The notes: generated by a model not told the origin, from the letters alone. DNA of 64,000 nt from Desulfobacterales bacterium (GCA_024226555.1 JAAELO010000198.1:1-64000); one strand, 5' to 3'. Shown: positions 7,483-16,652, counted from the first letter of the stretch. A program made the numbers and translations.

Positions 7483-10028
7483 AACTTTTTTTAAGACTTG
7501 CTATAAAAGAGATCTTTAAAAACAGAAAGTTTAGTTTTTTCTTTATTCTGAACATGTCCATTGGACTTACCGGATTTATTGCCATAAACTCCTTTTCCTC
7601 CTCCTTTAACAAATACATGGAGAATAACTTAAGGGAGATTTTAACCGCTGACTTCATGATAATGTCCAGCCGCCCGTTAACAGCTGAAGAGAATAAAATA
7701 ACAGAAGAGATACTGGGTAAAAACAGGAAAGAATCAAGGCAAACAGTCTTTTACTCTATGGTTAAGGGGAAAAACAGTTCAAAACTTGCTCAAATATTAG
7801 CCATCGATGAGAATTTTCCCCTTTATGGCAAATTCCATGTGGATAGTAATAACTCATCGACGATTAATTCCACGATTCAAAAAACTCCATTTGCCCTTTC
7901 TGAAAAGGACCTTGCCACCTCTTTTGGTCTTAAAAGAGGGGAGTCAATTCAAATAGGAAGTAAACATTTTAAACTTAATAACTACATAATAGACAGTGAT
8001 AAAGCTGTAACTTCTATCGAATTTGCCCCTAAAATATTTATTGGTTTAGACCAGTTAAAAGGAACCGGACTAATTAAATATGGAAGCAGAGTCAGGTATA
8101 TCAGATACTACATGTTCCCCGATGGAACTGATATAAAAAAAATTACAGATAAACTAAAGAAAAAATATGAAAATTTTTACAATGAAGAGTCGGAGATAAG
8201 GATTTTTGACAGTAGTAGTGTAAACAGAAGACTAAGCAGAATTATAGATAATTTTGCGGGCTATCTGGGACTCATAGCTATTGGCGCTCTTTTTCTTGCA
8301 GGAATAGCCACGGCATACCTTTTCAGGGGATATCTGAACCTGAAGCTTAAAGAGATATCGATACTTATGAGCATTGGCGCGACAAGGTTTGAAGCATGTT
8401 TTCTTTTCTTTGGGCAGCTTTTCTTCCTGGGCTTTTTAGCTTCACTTCTATCCATTCTGTTCACTGCTTTTATACTGCCTGTTTTCCCGGTTATTCTTAA
8501 AGGTATTATTCCAACAGGTTTAAACATCTCTATTAATACAACGAGTACGATTACAGCATTGACCATGGGAACAGCAGGAGCTATGATCTTCTGCCTCCCA
8601 GTTATTGCACGAGTCTACAATGTAAAACCATTAACTCTTCTTCGTGAACTTAAAAACTCGAATGGATCTGTTAAGCACAAAGTCATGACTGGCCTTGGCT
8701 TTCTACCAGCTTTTATACTTTTTCTGATTCTATCAACCATACTTACAGATTCAATTTTAAAAGGTTCTGTTTTTACCATAGGCTTTCTACTGATAATGGT
8801 TATTTTTGGGTTATTTGGCTGGATGATTTTTAATGGATGTAAATATCTTTCAAAAAAATCCGGTGTAATTTTAAAGATAGCATTCAGGAATCTCTACAGA
8901 AACAAACTATCTTCAATATCCTGCTTTGTAACGATCTCAATGGGTGTTTTTCTTATTAACATGATTCCTCAGATTCAGCATGGTATACAGGAGGAGATAG
9001 AAAGACCGGAAGGACTTAAAATCCCTGTATTTTTCCTTATAGATGTTCAGGAGGAACAACTAAATCCAGTAAAGGATTTTATTAAAGAACAAAACCATAA
9101 TCTTTCAAATATATCTCCAATTGTTATCGGTAGAATTACTTCCATAAATGGTGAAGGTTTTTACAAGCGAAGAAAGAAGATGGACCAGAAAAGCCGCAGA
9201 AGATATAGGCGCCTTGAATATAATTTCTCCACAAGGGATGAGCTTGGTAATTCTGAAAACATTGTTGAAGGAATCCCTCTGACCAAAGATAAATGGGATT
9301 TTGAGAGCAATAAACCCTTTGAAATTTCCCTTGCAAAATCTTTTGCTGATAACAATAAGATTAAGATAGGGGACATCATGAGTTTTGATATTCAGGGGAT
9401 GCCCCTTACCGGAAAAGTAGTAAACTTTAGAAAAGTTCGCTGGAACAGTTTCCAACCAAACTTCTATATGCTACTTCAAAAAGGAGTTCTAGATGATGCT
9501 CCAAAGACCTATCTTGCATCCATTTCTGCCATCAAAGTATCGGAAAGACAGAAACTAAAGAATATGATATTTGATAATTTTTCCAATATCTCAGTAATAG
9601 ATGTCACAAAAACCATTGAACAGATCCTGAGAATAACAGACAAATTATCACTATCAATAAAGTTTATGGCATATCTGGCCATTTTAGCAGGACTTGTTTC
9701 AATCTACTCCATAGCAAGACACGAAGCAAAAAAACATGAGAAAGAGATTAATCTCTTGAAAATTCTGGGTTCAGGGTTTAACGATATCAGAAAAATTACA
9801 TCATTCGAGTTTGGGTTTATTGGCCTTACAGCATCTGTATTCGCAATAATAATAAGTTTCATCTTCTCCTATGGAGTATCATTCTACTTCTTCGACCGAT
9901 TGTGGTCATTCCAATGGGAATATGGCGTTTTTATAGTTATTGTCACAACCCTTATCTGTATTTTAACAGCACTCTTTGCAACAGACAGGGTTATTCGGAA
10001 AAAAGCTATAATACTTTTAGGGAGCTGA
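7479..10028 (+). CDS. ybbP: ABC transporter permease, YbbP/FtsX type
   Basis: An 849-residue inner-membrane permease with an N-terminal transmembrane helix (about residues 15-35), a large periplasmic domain, and a first FtsX module of three helices. A central pair of helices and a second periplasmic domain follow, then a C-terminal FtsX module. This duplicated layout and length match the E. coli YbbP family. The start at 7479 overlaps the ATPase stop (ATGA) and gives a conventional start MKLFLRLAIKE; the longer frame from 7440 lies inside the ATPase gene. It is expected to pair with the YbbA-like ATPase. The neighbouring TesA-like gene suggests a role tied to lipid or acyl-group handling in the envelope. 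Confidence 0.88.
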   Translation: MKLFLRLAIKEIFKNRKFSFFFILNMSIGLTGFIAINSFSSSFNKYMENNLREILTADFMIMSSRPLTAEENKITEEILGKNRKESRQTVFYSMVKGKNSSKLAQILAIDENFPLYGKFHVDSNNSSTINSTIQKTPFALSEKDLATSFGLKRGESIQIGSKHFKLNNYIIDSDKAVTSIEFAPKIFIGLDQLKGTGLIKYGSRVRYIRYYMFPDGTDIKKITDKLKKKYENFYNEESEIRIFDSSSVNRRLSRIIDNFAGYLGLIAIGALFLAGIATAYLFRGYLNLKLKEISILMSIGATRFEACFLFFGQLFFLGFLASLLSILFTAFILPVFPVILKGIIPTGLNISINTTSTITALTMGTAGAMIFCLPVIARVYNVKPLTLLRELKNSNGSVKHKVMTGLGFLPAFILFLILSTILTDSILKGSVFTIGFLLIMVIFGLFGWMIFNGCKYLSKKSGVILKIAFRNLYRNKLSSISCFVTISMGVFLINMIPQIQHGIQEEIERPEGLKIPVFFLIDVQEEQLNPVKDFIKEQNHNLSNISPIVIGRITSINGEGFYKRRKKMDQKSRRRYRRLEYNFSTRDELGNSENIVEGIPLTKDKWDFESNKPFEISLAKSFADNNKIKIGDIMSFDIQGMPLTGKVVNFRKVRWNSFQPNFYMLLQKGVLDDAPKTYLASISAIKVSERQKLKNMIFDNFSNISVIDVTKTIEQILRITDKLSLSIKFMAYLAILAGLVSIYSIARHEAKKHEKEINLLKILGSGFNDIRKITSFEFGFIGLTASVFAIIISFIFSYGVSFYFFDRLWSFQWEYGVFIVIVTTLICILTALFATDRVIRKKAIILLGS

Positions 10029-10076
10029 TTATTTAAAAAAAAACCTAGACCAATAAAAATAACATTTAACAGGATC

Positions 10077-10940
10077 ATGAAAATATATCAATACGACGCT
10101 TTTTCAGAACGACCAAACAGGGGAAACCCTGCCGGGGTTGTTTTAGATGCCGACCATCTCACAGAAACAGAAATGCAGAATATTGCACATATTGTAGGTT
10201 TCAATGAAACAGCTTTTATCATCCCTTCAAAAAAAGCCGATATCCAAATTCGCTACTTCACACCTGGTCATGAGATGGATCTGTGTGGACACGGCACCGT
10301 TGCCTCACTCATAGCCCTTTATGAACAAAAAGGAATCTTAGATATAAACAGTGTGGAAACAAAAGCCGGTATTATTAATGCCAGAATAAATCAGCAAGGT
10401 TCTAACGTTAGTGTAAAGATGCAACAAATTCCTGCAAAGTTTATTCAATTTGAAGATAGCGCAGATGAACTTGCATATGTTTTGGAAATAGAAAAGAATG
10501 AAATCGAAGATAAATGGCCCATAGTTTATGGAAGCACTGGTATCTGGACACTTATAGTCCCCATCAAAAAACTAAGTTCCATTAATAAGATGTCTCCAAA
10601 AACAGAGGAATTCCCAAAAGTTCTTAGTCAGATCCCCCGCTCATCTATTCATCCCTTTTGTTTAGAGACCTATAACCAAAATGTACATATGCATGGTAGA
10701 CATTTTTCATCACCATTTTCAGGAACCATTGAAGATCCGGTCACAGGTACAGCTTCAGGAGTAATGGGAGCATATCACATAAACAATATTGAAAAGGTAA
10801 ATACAAACGCCCTGTTCATTGAGCAGGGTCAGGAGATAGGAAGAGATGGTTTTGTTAAAGTAAATGTGGTAAAAACCAATGATATTATTGAAGTAGAAAT
10901 AGAAGGAAAAGGTGTGTTTGTTAAAGAGATAACAGTTTAA
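10077..10940 (+). CDS. PhzF-family isomerase/epimerase
   Basis: A 287-residue two-domain protein of the PhzF family (diaminopimelate-epimerase fold). The motifs are MKIYQYDAFS...GNPAGVVL at the N-terminus, GFNETAF with the family catalytic Glu44, DLCGHGT at about residues 74-80, and EDPVTGTASG in the second domain. Members catalyse isomerisation or epimerisation of varied small molecules. A phenazine role is unlikely because no other phz genes are present. An AGGA precedes the start at short spacing. The gene lies 48 bp after the YbbP-like gene and just ahead of a GNAT gene. Confidence 0.88.
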   Translation: MKIYQYDAFSERPNRGNPAGVVLDADHLTETEMQNIAHIVGFNETAFIIPSKKADIQIRYFTPGHEMDLCGHGTVASLIALYEQKGILDINSVETKAGIINARINQQGSNVSVKMQQIPAKFIQFEDSADELAYVLEIEKNEIEDKWPIVYGSTGIWTLIVPIKKLSSINKMSPKTEEFPKVLSQIPRSSIHPFCLETYNQNVHMHGRHFSSPFSGTIEDPVTGTASGVMGAYHINNIEKVNTNALFIEQGQEIGRDGFVKVNVVKTNDIIEVEIEGKGVFVKEITV

Positions 10941-10951
10941 GAGAGACAATA

Positions 10952-11371
10952 ATGCAGCAAATTAGAGAAGCAATTGAAAAAGACTTTGGTGATATAAACT
11001 CACTAATTAATGACTTAGGATATACTGCCCCCTCAGAAGAAGCTGAGAAAAGACTTTCCAGGATCATGGAATCAAACCTTGATAAACTATGGATTTTTGA
11101 AGATGATAATCAAATTAAAGGGTGGATACATCTTTTCATAACCAATAGAGTATCATCTTCTTCATTTGCAGAAATTGGTGGTCTGGTTGTAGCAAAAAAC
11201 TATCGAAGAAAAAAAGCAGGAAAGCATTTAGTAGAGAAAGCGATGGAGTGGGCTGAAACAAAAGGCCTTAAAATCCGGGTGAGGTGTAATATAAAGAGAG
11301 ATGAAACCCACACCTTTTATAAATCACTGGGATTTTCAACAAAAAAATCACAGCATCTTTTTGAGATCTAA
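10952..11371 (+). CDS. GNAT-family N-acetyltransferase
   Basis: A 139-residue GNAT acetyltransferase. The acetyl-CoA binding motif A is VVAKNYRRKKAGKHLVEKA (about residues 84-102), matching V-x-x-x-R/Q-x-x-G/A. The C-terminal strand-helix around HTFYKSLGFSTK is typical motif B. The substrate is not predictable. It begins 11 bp after the PhzF gene, so the two are probably cotranscribed. Confidence 0.85.
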   Translation: MQQIREAIEKDFGDINSLINDLGYTAPSEEAEKRLSRIMESNLDKLWIFEDDNQIKGWIHLFITNRVSSSSFAEIGGLVVAKNYRRKKAGKHLVEKAMEWAETKGLKIRVRCNIKRDETHTFYKSLGFSTKKSQHLFEI

Positions 11372-11405
11372 GAGGTGCTGATTAAATAATGTAGTAGAGG
11401 ATGAT

Positions 11406-12176
11406 ATGATTCAGGGTTTTATTAAAGACAAAATCAAAGAGGTTATCATTGCAAGCATGCTGTTTATTCTGTCCATGCCTTTCTTTATTGCTGTAATGAC
11501 ACCCCATAGAGATGTTTCGTATCACTTTTTTAATGGGAAACCATCTGTTCTTTCTACAAGTAATATTCAAAACAACTCATTTATTACTACCAAAAGAAAA
11601 ATAAACCTAAAATCAATAGTACTAAATACTAATTTTCTTAAAACCAATCTCAATAGTTTAAATTTCAGATTGGAGGGATTACCTCAAACATTAGTCTTTC
11701 ATCTCCACAAAGGTCCCCTTTTTAAGAAGATAAAAAAATTATATAAAAGCTCTTTGGTAAATACTGTTGCAAATAAAACCCAAAAAAACAGGTTCGATGA
11801 TTCTGAAAGAAGTAAAAATGTATTCGATCTCCTGTCAAACACAGATCATATATTTAAAGGGCGCATATATTCATCAGATAATTTCCTTGAACCATTTGCA
11901 AATTTCTACAATGGAGATGATGCGGATATATCCGGCTACTACTATGAGATAGGAGAAAAATTTGAAGGCAGAGCCTCAATTGAAAACTTTTTTGCTGGCT
12001 TAGCAGGAGAAAAGGTTAGTAAAAATAAGTATTACCTCGTTAATATTAATGAAACTCCTTCTCTTGATAATTTCTTTGAAACATTTGCAATAATCTTCAT
12101 AGTAATTCCAACCATTGCAATAATCATTTTTATAGTTCTCGTTATGAGGAGCTCTGGCAAGAAAACCAAGTTATAA
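11406..12176 (+). CDS. Membrane-anchored protein of unknown function
   Basis: A 256-residue protein with one hydrophobic segment near the N-terminus (about residues 12-32) and another near the C-terminus (about 228-248, rich in Ile and Val). A large, lysine-rich, probably periplasmic middle region separates them. The arrangement suggests both ends are in the inner membrane. I do not recognise a family. GAGG lies at good spacing before the ATG at 11406. It follows the GNAT gene by 34 bp and may share its transcript. Confidence 0.65.
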   Translation: MIQGFIKDKIKEVIIASMLFILSMPFFIAVMTPHRDVSYHFFNGKPSVLSTSNIQNNSFITTKRKINLKSIVLNTNFLKTNLNSLNFRLEGLPQTLVFHLHKGPLFKKIKKLYKSSLVNTVANKTQKNRFDDSERSKNVFDLLSNTDHIFKGRIYSSDNFLEPFANFYNGDDADISGYYYEIGEKFEGRASIENFFAGLAGEKVSKNKYYLVNINETPSLDNFFETFAIIFIVIPTIAIIIFIVLVMRSSGKKTKL

Positions 12177-12284
12177 ACAAGAAATAACTGGTGTAAACCT
12201 GGATCTAAACAGATTTATTTCTCCTTAATAGGTGTTTTATTTGCTTCCACATTGTATTCATTGCTTTCAAAACCTTCCAACATG

Positions 12285-12314
12285 TTTATAAAAATTCTAA
12301 TTATTAGAGGTTCA
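12285..12314. repeat. Inverted-repeat element, right-end fragment
   Basis: AAAATTCTAATTATTAGAGG followed by TTC matches the right end of copy 2 (868-889). The left end and body are not recognisable, so this is a solo end or a heavily decayed copy. Confidence 0.6.
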
Positions 12315-12456
12315 TTGACTAACTTCTAATTTTTGTTGAGTATAGTATACCGCAAAGATTTATTATTAACAGTAATTTCTACAGTACATCTATTGCAATT
12401 AACACAAAGTTATACACTCTGAATAGGTTAGCCAAAATAACAGATTAAGGAAGATC

Positions 12457-12508
12457 CTGATCAAATCTTAAGTTTAACTCTTCAACGGGCAAGTAAAGAT
12501 TTGATCAG
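12457..12508. repeat. Perfect 13-bp inverted repeat with 26-base spacer
   Basis: CTGATCAAATCTT (12457-12469) and AAGATTTGATCAG (12496-12508) are exact reverse complements. They lie between two convergent genes. No T-run follows either arm closely, so intrinsic termination is not clearly supported. Confidence 0.6.
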
Positions 12509-12578
12509 CCTTCTAACATTAGCAATAGGAGATAACCAAAATAGGTTTGGATTACATGATAAATAGTCAAATTATACA

Positions 12579-13418
12579 TTACTTTTGCTTCTCAGCATAT
12601 TCCACAGCATCGGGATGGGATTTCAAAAGCCACCAGAGTCCTCCACCCAGTATTTTATTCAGAGGTGCGTACATAGGATATTCATACATATCTTTACTGG
12701 CCATTTCTGCTGTTTTCTTTTTTGTCTTTAGAAGCCTGGTCTTTTTTATCCGTTCCTGATCGATACAACCATACCAGAACAAACCTCCTTTTTCCGGTGC
12801 CAACTGCACCCATTTGCACCCCGGAGTTCCGCAGTTTTCCACAGTGGGAAAGTCTTTATTAGCAAGCATGACAGAGGTTATTTTTCCGGGAGCTATTTTC
12901 TTTTCAAATGATTTGATCTCCTTTTTATGCAGCTGCTGTAGTTCAGTAGTATACGTTTTTTCGTTCAATGATTTTAGAAAAAACGGAGGTACAAAAACCT
13001 GGTTTCCCATTTTTGATAAATTAAAGGGTTCAACGTGAATAATCACAGGTGCAAGCCCCGCACGAAAAAAAATCAACTCAAAGGTTAGATGCTTAATCGC
13101 CGGAGTAGCATAAAGGGAGCTGATCGTAGCAATTGCACCAATAGCGCGAAAATCATAAAAATTGATATCGCCTGTAGTTAGTGTATAGTCACCATTCTTA
13201 TCAACTTCGGTCCACATCGGCATACACCGGGGAGATGTTTCAGTTCCACCTATAAAGTTTAGTATCACCCGAATAGGCCCCTTGTGATCAAGCCGGATCA
13301 CCCTCCCACTGATAGTAAAAGAAGCCGTTTGTCTTTCTGGTAAGATAAGACAACTGCTTAACCATGGTAACAATACCATAAGAATTAGAACATTAAAGAT
13401 GATGCGTTTATTTGTCAT
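12579..13418 (-). CDS. Putative lipoprotein with beta-sandwich domain
   Basis: A 279-residue protein with a lipoprotein signal peptide: a hydrophobic stretch, then LSSC with the lipidated Cys at residue 23. Residues about 34-120 (FTISGRVIRLDHKGPIRVILN... NGDYTLTTGDINFYDF) look like a carboxypeptidase-regulatory-like beta-sandwich, in which an inner-layer pattern G-D-Y-x-L is common. The remainder is unrecognised and ends in a basic, charged tail. It lies downstream of the periplasmic binding protein gene by 20 bp, so the two are probably cotranscribed. Confidence 0.65.
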   Translation of the reverse strand: MTNKRIIFNVLILMVLLPWLSSCLILPERQTASFTISGRVIRLDHKGPIRVILNFIGGTETSPRCMPMWTEVDKNGDYTLTTGDINFYDFRAIGAIATISSLYATPAIKHLTFELIFFRAGLAPVIIHVEPFNLSKMGNQVFVPPFFLKSLNEKTYTTELQQLHKKEIKSFEKKIAPGKITSVMLANKDFPTVENCGTPGCKWVQLAPEKGGLFWYGCIDQERIKKTRLLKTKKKTAEMASKDMYEYPMYAPLNKILGGGLWWLLKSHPDAVEYAEKQK

Positions 13419-13438
13419 AATTTATACATCCACTAATA

Positions 13439-14335
13439 TCATGAACTTACATTATTTTTGAAAATCATTTTTGAAATTTTTTTCAAATAAACATCTTTAT
13501 AGAGTTTTCTGTATAGTTTTTTGTTAGACATCCATTGTTCCCAGATATTGCGATATCCCTTCTTAGGAACTTCCCTAATAAGAATTTGATTTATATCATT
13601 AATAACTTTTTTCCCCCACTCGTTTTTTGTACATACAATATAACTCATTAAATAAGGCTTTGTTTCTTTAAGAGGAAGAAAAATCAATCCTTCTGCTTTT
13701 TTGGGTGACCAGAACTTCTTAACCAGATATTGAAGTTCCCAGTCATATCCCAGAATATAATCCACACGATCATATATTAGCATCCCAACTAACCCATTAG
13801 TCAAATCACCAGCAATTCTATTGTAGATATTGCGACTTCCTTTGTATTTTTCTAAAACTGTATCGATTTGGTCCCCAAATTTCCTATCACTGGTAACTCC
13901 TAAAATTAGTTCTTTATCCTTCAGAGTGTCATTAAGTGAAATTTCAGGAGAATCACTGAATCTATGCAAGCTGCTCTTTTTTGTTATGATTCCGTTTGCC
14001 ATGATAAAACTTGCAGGTATGGCAGAAAAATACATATATTTTTCCCTATCAGGTGTTTTGAATGTCGCACAATCACAAATTTTTTCTTTATTTTTCATCA
14101 TATAGCGAAATCTTGTTACATTTGTTCTGATTTTCCGATGATTATATCCGGTCAGTTTTTTTTTGAGTAAATTCTGAATTAATTGAGCACCACCGGTTCC
14201 TTTATAGGTACCTTTCACAATCCATACCGGAGGAAAATCATTTTCAATCCATGTTATGGTATCTTTTTCCTGTGAAAACAGATGAAATGGGAGAATAAAA
14301 AGCCAGATGATTGTTAGAATTATTTTTTTTTTCAT
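13439..14335 (-). CDS. Periplasmic solute-binding-like protein, TIGR02285 type
   Basis: A 298-residue protein with a cleavable signal peptide (residues 1-21, ending LFSQ). The start of the mature protein, TITWIENDFPPVWI, followed by GTGGAQLIQNLL, is characteristic of TIGR02285-like proteins related to family 3 extracellular solute-binding proteins. It would act in the periplasm as a binding or sensory protein. No transporter permease or ATPase is adjacent, which argues for a sensory or accessory role. It is the first gene of a pair with the lipoprotein downstream. Confidence 0.75.
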   Translation of the reverse strand: MKKKIILTIIWLFILPFHLFSQEKDTITWIENDFPPVWIVKGTYKGTGGAQLIQNLLKKKLTGYNHRKIRTNVTRFRYMMKNKEKICDCATFKTPDREKYMYFSAIPASFIMANGIITKKSSLHRFSDSPEISLNDTLKDKELILGVTSDRKFGDQIDTVLEKYKGSRNIYNRIAGDLTNGLVGMLIYDRVDYILGYDWELQYLVKKFWSPKKAEGLIFLPLKETKPYLMSYIVCTKNEWGKKVINDINQILIREVPKKGYRNIWEQWMSNKKLYRKLYKDVYLKKISKMIFKNNVSS

Positions 14336-14423
14336 GGGGATGAAAGCCTCGTGTTAGAAATATTATGCTTTTGACGAACATAGTAACCTGTAGATATTAC
14401 CACATTTTAAATATGAGATCTAT

Positions 14424-14440
14424 GGAAACCTCTAAATTAT
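14424..14440. repeat. Inverted-repeat element, degenerate left-end fragment
   Basis: GGAAACCTCTAAATTAT resembles the element terminus with two changes. No partner end is visible; the nearby sequence belongs to a decayed gene. Confidence 0.35.
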
Positions 14441-14518
14441 AAATTCGGAATTCCTGGCTATTAAATCAGCGAGAATGTAGACGTATTAACGGGAATTTAA
14501 CGAGAATTAATCAATTTG

Positions 14519-15005
14519 TTATCTAATCCCAACTGATAATAAAAACATAAAAGGACCAATTTCACGAGTAGCAACACCATCTCGCCATTTCCCAGAATTG
14601 TTCAGGTTGTCTCCAATGTACAAACCACTTGAATTTTTCTTAGGTGTGGTATGTGAAACTTATTAGTTTTTTAATTTCTCCACCAATAATACCAGATTGT
14701 TTTTTTATCAAATACCTTCCAGGCAGCATCTGTACCTTAGGCTTAGGCATTACATAATACCAACCCTTTTCATACACCGAGTATTTCATCAGGCACTTTC
14801 ATTCCAGATCTGAGGAATCTCTTATTTTAGCAATTAATTTATACATAGATAATTTTTCAGGGCTTACTTCTGACCATATAATCACGATACAAAATATCGT
14901 ATGATCCATTAGGCCTTGTTAAAATCTCTTGTGCGCCCCCTGTGTCAGGATAGTTGAAATAAAAAAAAGTACACATATGGATGTTAACAGAAGTTTTTTC
15001 ATTTT
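14519..15005 (-). pseudogene. Decayed gene for a secreted protein
   Basis: The minus strand starts with a plausible signal peptide (MKKLLLTSICVLFFYF) near 15005 and continues to RPNGSYDILYRDYMVRSKP before a stop. Further pieces follow in other frames: KYSVYEKGWYYVMPKPKVQ, MLPGRYLIKKQSGIIGGEI, and finally SSGLYIGDNLNNSGKWRDGV with a C-terminus PFMFLLSVGIR and a stop at 14519. At least two frameshifts break it. The family is not recognised. The glycine-rich repeat-like strands and the hydrophobic C-terminal end could be from a small surface or outer-membrane protein. Confidence 0.65.
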
Positions 15006-15046
15006 TTGCTTTACTTCCTAATCATCTGGTTCTTCAGTTATAACAT

Positions 15047-15061
15047 GGGAACCTCTAATAA
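15047..15061. repeat. Inverted-repeat element, solo left end
   Basis: A perfect GGGAACCTCTAATAA terminus without a matching right end within about 150 bp. It lies three bases beyond the stop codon of the small open reading frame at 15065-15166. Confidence 0.6.
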
Positions 15062-15064
15062 CTT

Positions 15065-15166
15065 TTAATCCTTTTTTGCTATAATTTTGACTACAAAGAT
15101 AATTCCAAGGATTATTAATCCAATAACAACAGGTACTGCTATAACTGTCAACCCTAATCCAAGCAA
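15065..15166 (-). CDS. Small single-pass membrane peptide (33 residues)
   Basis: A short frame starting with TTG at 15166 and ending at 15065. GGAG lies seven bases upstream, at ideal spacing. The peptide is almost entirely hydrophobic (LGLTVIAVPVVIGLIILGII) with a basic tail KIIAKKD, so a single transmembrane helix with a cytoplasmic positive end is likely. It resembles small membrane-stress peptides or oxidase/secretion-associated micropeptides in form only. No family is recognised. It sits between a decayed gene and degraded repeats. Confidence 0.45.
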   Translation of the reverse strand: MLGLGLTVIAVPVVIGLIILGIIFVVKIIAKKD

Positions 15167-15257
15167 TTATTTACTCCTTTCATGAAATTAACTTTAATTC
15201 TTTTCTTTATTTATAATAAAAAAATTACCATAAAAAATTAGATGATTCAATTGGTTC

Positions 15258-15390
15258 AGTTTAGAAAACCTAATAACTATAATCTTGATTAAAACTTTTA
15301 TAAAATCTACAAAAGAATAACGAAATGATTCGTTTATAAAAAGCTTTTATTTTATAAAGTTTACAGATATTTTTTTAACATAACGAAGTA
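15258..15390. repeat. Inverted-repeat element, degraded copy
   Basis: AAAACCTAATAACTATAAT at the left is followed by TCTTGATTAAAACTTTTATA and a central AATAACGAAATGATTCGTTTA that matches the core of the 26871-27058 copy. The right end ends in AACATAACGAAGTAA without the TTATTAGAGG terminus. It abuts the strong hairpin at 15388-15424. Confidence 0.5.
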
Positions 15391-15424
15391 ATTGGGTAGG
15401 TATTTTTTTTACCTACCCAATTAC
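15388..15424. terminator. Strong hairpin downstream of the six-gene operon
   Basis: Perfect 15-bp arms GTAATTGGGTAGGTA / TACCTACCCAATTAC surround a 7-T loop (A-rich on the minus strand). It lies 22 bp past the last operon gene (stop at 15446) and would block or protect the 3' end of the minus-strand transcript. There is no clear T-run after the stem on the minus strand, so a stabilising or processing role is possible. Confidence 0.6.
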
Positions 15425-15445
15425 TGTTTTCAGACTGTAACTCGA

Positions 15446-16652
15446 TTAGCTATTAACTTCTTCGGGGGTTGACCATAAATTATTTTCTACCAAACTTCCT
15501 GTTGTCACCATTTTTAGCATTTCATCAATTAACAAAATGTAATCATCTGTTAATTGCTGATTCGGATCTGCTGTAATTGCCTTTTCAGCAATTTTTCCAC
15601 AATATTCGCATTCTTCACCACATAGAGTTTGATCGCAACTGTTTTTTTTCTTTCTAAAGTGTTCCAAAAAACCATCCAGCTTGCGATTATCAATGTATAT
15701 ATTGGGTGCAGGAGTACTAACAGTTGCTTTCATTATTTCCCACTCTTCTTCAGACCAGTGTTTAATCCGATGTAGTGAATCTTCTGGAATACTCATAGCA
15801 ATAGGGCTTATGATATCTCCCAGATTACCCTCATACTTTCTTTCACTATAAGCTTTTACTGACCTCATCCCCCATTCACTTGGTAAGTGCCTTGCACTGA
15901 TCTTAATACTGTCGATCCCAATCTCTTCATAATATTTAACATCTTCAGGTCTTACAAATCTTGCCTTTATTATCTCCTTGTGATCAAGAACTCTATGTTT
16001 TATACACTTCATTACGCAATAGTCTATATATCTTCCTCCAAACTGATCATCTTTTTTACTTCCATGGGATTGCATATTATAATGATATGCCCGATAAGGA
16101 CAATGAAACAAACAATCTTCATTAGCAAGGATTTCAAGCTTTATTGGAGTAGCTTTTCGCATAGCTTCCAGCAATTTGAAATCACGATTATTATCAATTC
16201 CAATGCAGATTTCACCAACTCCAAGATGCTCAGTAAAGTATTTGACACTATGAACGGAACCGATCTGGTTAATTACAGAAGCTTTTACTCTAACTCCTGG
16301 AAGTTTCGTCTTTACCATTTCAATCAACGAAGGAATTGTAACAGCTACAGAATCAACACCAATGTCACCTATTAGTTCCAATTCTTCCATAATACTATTA
16401 ATTTTGGTTGGATCAAACTCCTTATTTCCAAAACAGGAAGCATTAAGGGTATAGCAAAAATCCATACCCAATCGATGGTACTTCTTCAATATATTCTTTT
16501 GCACTTTCCGGGGTTAGCTCTGGTAAAACAATGGATCCCCGACCACTTCCCATTGCTGACCAGCGAAAAGAGCCAAACATTTCAGTTACTCCCAGTTTCG
16601 AATAATGTGACAAGTACTCTTTTTCCTATTTAGTTCCGACTGATATTCTCAT
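15446..16652 (-). pseudogene. U32 peptidase-family protein, broken by stop and frameshift
   Basis: The reconstructed protein starts at 16652 with GGAG eight bases upstream (MRISVGT). Codon 9 is TAG (16626-16628), then EKEYLSHYSKLGVTEMFGS and GSGRGSIVLPELTPESAKEYI follow. An extra base near 16487 shifts the frame into KKYHRLGMDFCYTLNASCFGN. From there it is open to 15446 (352 codons from a GTG at 16504). The U32 family includes the oxygen-independent hydroxylases UbiU/UbiV, which hold a 4Fe-4S cluster on four Cys; here CLFHC and YCVMKC supply four candidates. It is the last gene of the operon led by the acyl ligase fusion. The truncated frame may still be translated, but it lacks the conserved N-terminus. 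Confidence 0.75.

Larger units (their letters stand above)
12177..12578. other. Intergenic region between convergent genes
   Basis: About 400 bases without a gene. It holds one end fragment of the inverted-repeat element (12285-12314) and a perfect 13-bp inverted repeat (12457-12508), both listed separately. Confidence 0.6.

Noticed and set aside
10077-10940. PhzF as evidence for phenazine synthesis
   Set aside because: No other phz genes are present; the PhzF family is broad.
12547-12759. Plus-strand frame of 70 codons over the end of the lipoprotein gene
   Set aside because: It lies opposite a well supported gene and has no ribosome binding site.
16626-16628. TAG as a recoded (pyrrolysine or other) codon in the U32 gene
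   Set aside because: The separate frameshift 140 bp downstream breaks the gene as well, so simple decay explains both lesions.
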